Notes under the pieces: generated by a model
Told to the model about the DNA's origin: nothing
The model's database searches: none
What the model saw: the letters and a program-made list of their open reading frames with translations, nothing else
Program-made: the position numbers and the translations under genes
Shown: positions 40,997 to 41,048 of the stretch, piece after piece
How the letters are laid out: every line of letters begins with the position of its first letter
How positions within the stretch are numbered: position 1 is the first letter of the stretch
NCBI RefSeq assembly: GCF_900142195.1
Contig: NZ_FRAB01000051.1
Location: 1-41,048, forward strand
Direction: 5' to 3'
From: Paraburkholderia terricola
GTDB taxonomy: Bacteria; Pseudomonadota; Gammaproteobacteria; Burkholderiales; Burkholderiaceae
DNA length: 41,048 bases

Positions 40997-41048
40997 TGCT
41001 CTCAACTTAAGCCCCGCTGCATCAAGCGAGTTTGTACGCGAGATGGAA

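Overview
The window looks like chromosomal DNA of a Burkholderiaceae bacterium, most likely Paraburkholderia or a close relative. The signs are high GC with GC-rich third positions, an OmpC-family porin of the burkholderial type, an H-NS-like protein, a NasS/NasT pair, a second IF-1, and a short repeat at the right edge that I recall from Paraburkholderia genomes. No database was consulted; all family calls are from reading the protein sequences.

Left edge (1-1.9 kb): a mobile-element scar. The 3' end of an IS5-family transposase sits directly against an IS110-family transposase that has lost both ends. Next comes a P4-type integrase lacking its catalytic domain, which abuts and alters the 3' end of a fatty-acid desaturase gene. 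From 1.9 to 13.5 kb is ordinary accessory and housekeeping content: a ferritin-like / amidase / CDP-diacylglycerol pyrophosphatase operon, a flavin reductase, a DnaJ-domain protein, a low-molecular-weight phosphatase-like protein, an H-NS-like protein, an MFS exporter and small secreted proteins. A well-formed promoter followed 67 nt later by a perfect intrinsic terminator at 8072-8173 predicts an undescribed small RNA whose loop shows an anti-Shine-Dalgarno sequence.

13.6-25.2 kb: a locus for non-phosphorylated (oxidative) L-rhamnose catabolism. The first transcript carries a dehydrogenase of the 2-keto-3-deoxy-L-rhamnonate type, an MFS rhamnonate-type transporter, L-rhamnonate dehydratase and L-rhamnose 1-dehydrogenase. 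A LysR regulator is divergent from the second transcript, which carries rhamnose mutarotase, a lactonase and a RhaT/P/Q/S-type ABC importer. Together they import L-rhamnose and convert it to lactone, acid, 2-keto-3-deoxy acid and a diketo acid. The last carbon-carbon cleaving enzyme is not in the window.

25.2-32.7 kb: an uptake module with a porin, a Fe3+/AfuABC-type ABC transporter (ATPase, fused double permease, binding protein) and a divergent TctD/TctE-type two-component system. 32.7-34.4 kb: nasS and nasT, a nitrate-responsive sensor/antiterminator pair without target genes beside it. 34.9-41 kb: IF-1, small conserved proteins, a YheO/DauR-like regulator, a YqaE/Pmp3 membrane peptide, a 2Fe-2S ferredoxin, an AcoR-type sigma-54 activator and a DUF1488 protein. 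At the extreme right a repeat is interrupted, possibly by another mobile element.
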